Source: Streptomyces gossypii (lineage in GTDB: Bacteria; Actinomycetota; Actinomycetes; Streptomycetales; Streptomycetaceae). Taken from it: a stretch of 39,617 bases of DNA. The notes beneath the pieces are model-generated. The model ran no database searches, had not been told where the DNA came from, and saw only the letters and a list, made by a program, of their open reading frames with translations. Positions 39,553 through 39,617 of the stretch are shown piece by piece (position 1 is the first letter of the stretch; the number at the start of each line of letters is the position of its first letter). The stretch spans positions 1 through 39,617 of the forward strand of contig NZ_JAJAGO010000025.1 of assembly GCF_025165795.1 (NCBI RefSeq), given 5' to 3'. The position numbers and the translations under genes were made by a program.

Positions 39553-39617
39553 CCGCCTGTTGAGGCGGGCACGGGTCGGGGCCGGGCGGTGACCGCCACA
39601 TGGTGGCGGGCACCGCC
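39553..39617 (+). terminator. Terminator hairpins after the EspI-like gene
   Basis: A small stem ccgcct/aggcgg (39553-39568, loop gttg) follows the stop directly. A larger one pairs ggcggtg with caccgcc and ccgccac with gtggcgg around the loop atg, with one mismatch, spanning 39585-39617 and reaching the window edge. It may extend beyond it. Confidence 0.65.

Overview
The window reads as a Streptomyces (or close streptomycete) chromosome. The sequence is very GC-rich, GTG and TTG starts are common, and gene order (rnj, dapA, thyX, dapB, M16 protease, pnp, rpsO, then a type VII secretion locus) is the streptomycete one. The minus strand at the left edge carries the long leader that precedes 16S rRNA in Streptomyces rRNA operons. 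No tRNA, insertion sequence, integrase or CRISPR array was seen.

Layout. 1-366: promoter and leader of a leftward rRNA operon whose 16S gene starts just outside the window, plus the rnj terminator. 367-3979: leftward thyX, dapA and rnj. 4148-5070: two small rightward membrane-protein genes. 5067-10709: leftward rpsO, pnp, M16 protease, dapB and a small membrane TPR-like gene. 10860-39552: a complete type VII (ESX-like) secretion region. eccD (leftward) and eccC (rightward) diverge at about 12.5 kb. A DUF397 gene follows eccC. Next come four large leftward genes, each a kinase-like domain, one membrane span and a PQQ-type beta-propeller (17239-26059). Upstream of these lie esxA, esxB, a mycosin-like protease, a PPE-like WXG protein and a 156-residue helical protein, from a recognisable promoter at about 30.55 kb. 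A second mycosin and eccB form another leftward unit (30808-33635). eccE and an unknown 236-residue gene run rightward (33822-35860), and a long proline-rich MinD/EspI-like ATPase gene ends the window (36403-39552).

How the parts may work together. EccB, EccC, EccD, EccE and MycP make the membrane secretion machine. EsxA, EsxB and the PPE-like protein are probable substrates, with export-type C-terminal signals. The four propeller receptors are the most unusual part. Two have intact Ser/Thr kinase motifs. The two upstream in the operon have lost the VAIK lysine, the HRD aspartate and the DFG aspartate, so they look like pseudokinases. The first of the four carries two TTA codons within its first 15 codons, so its translation should depend on the developmental tRNA bldA. 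This suggests an envelope-sensing relay of active and dead kinases tied to type VII secretion and to development. That role is inference; the motifs, codons and gene order are read directly.

Limits: all family calls are by motif recognition and memory, with no database search. Several starts were moved inward from the longest frame on the basis of ribosome binding sites and family N-termini; each entry says why. Promoter calls are by eye and weak unless stated.
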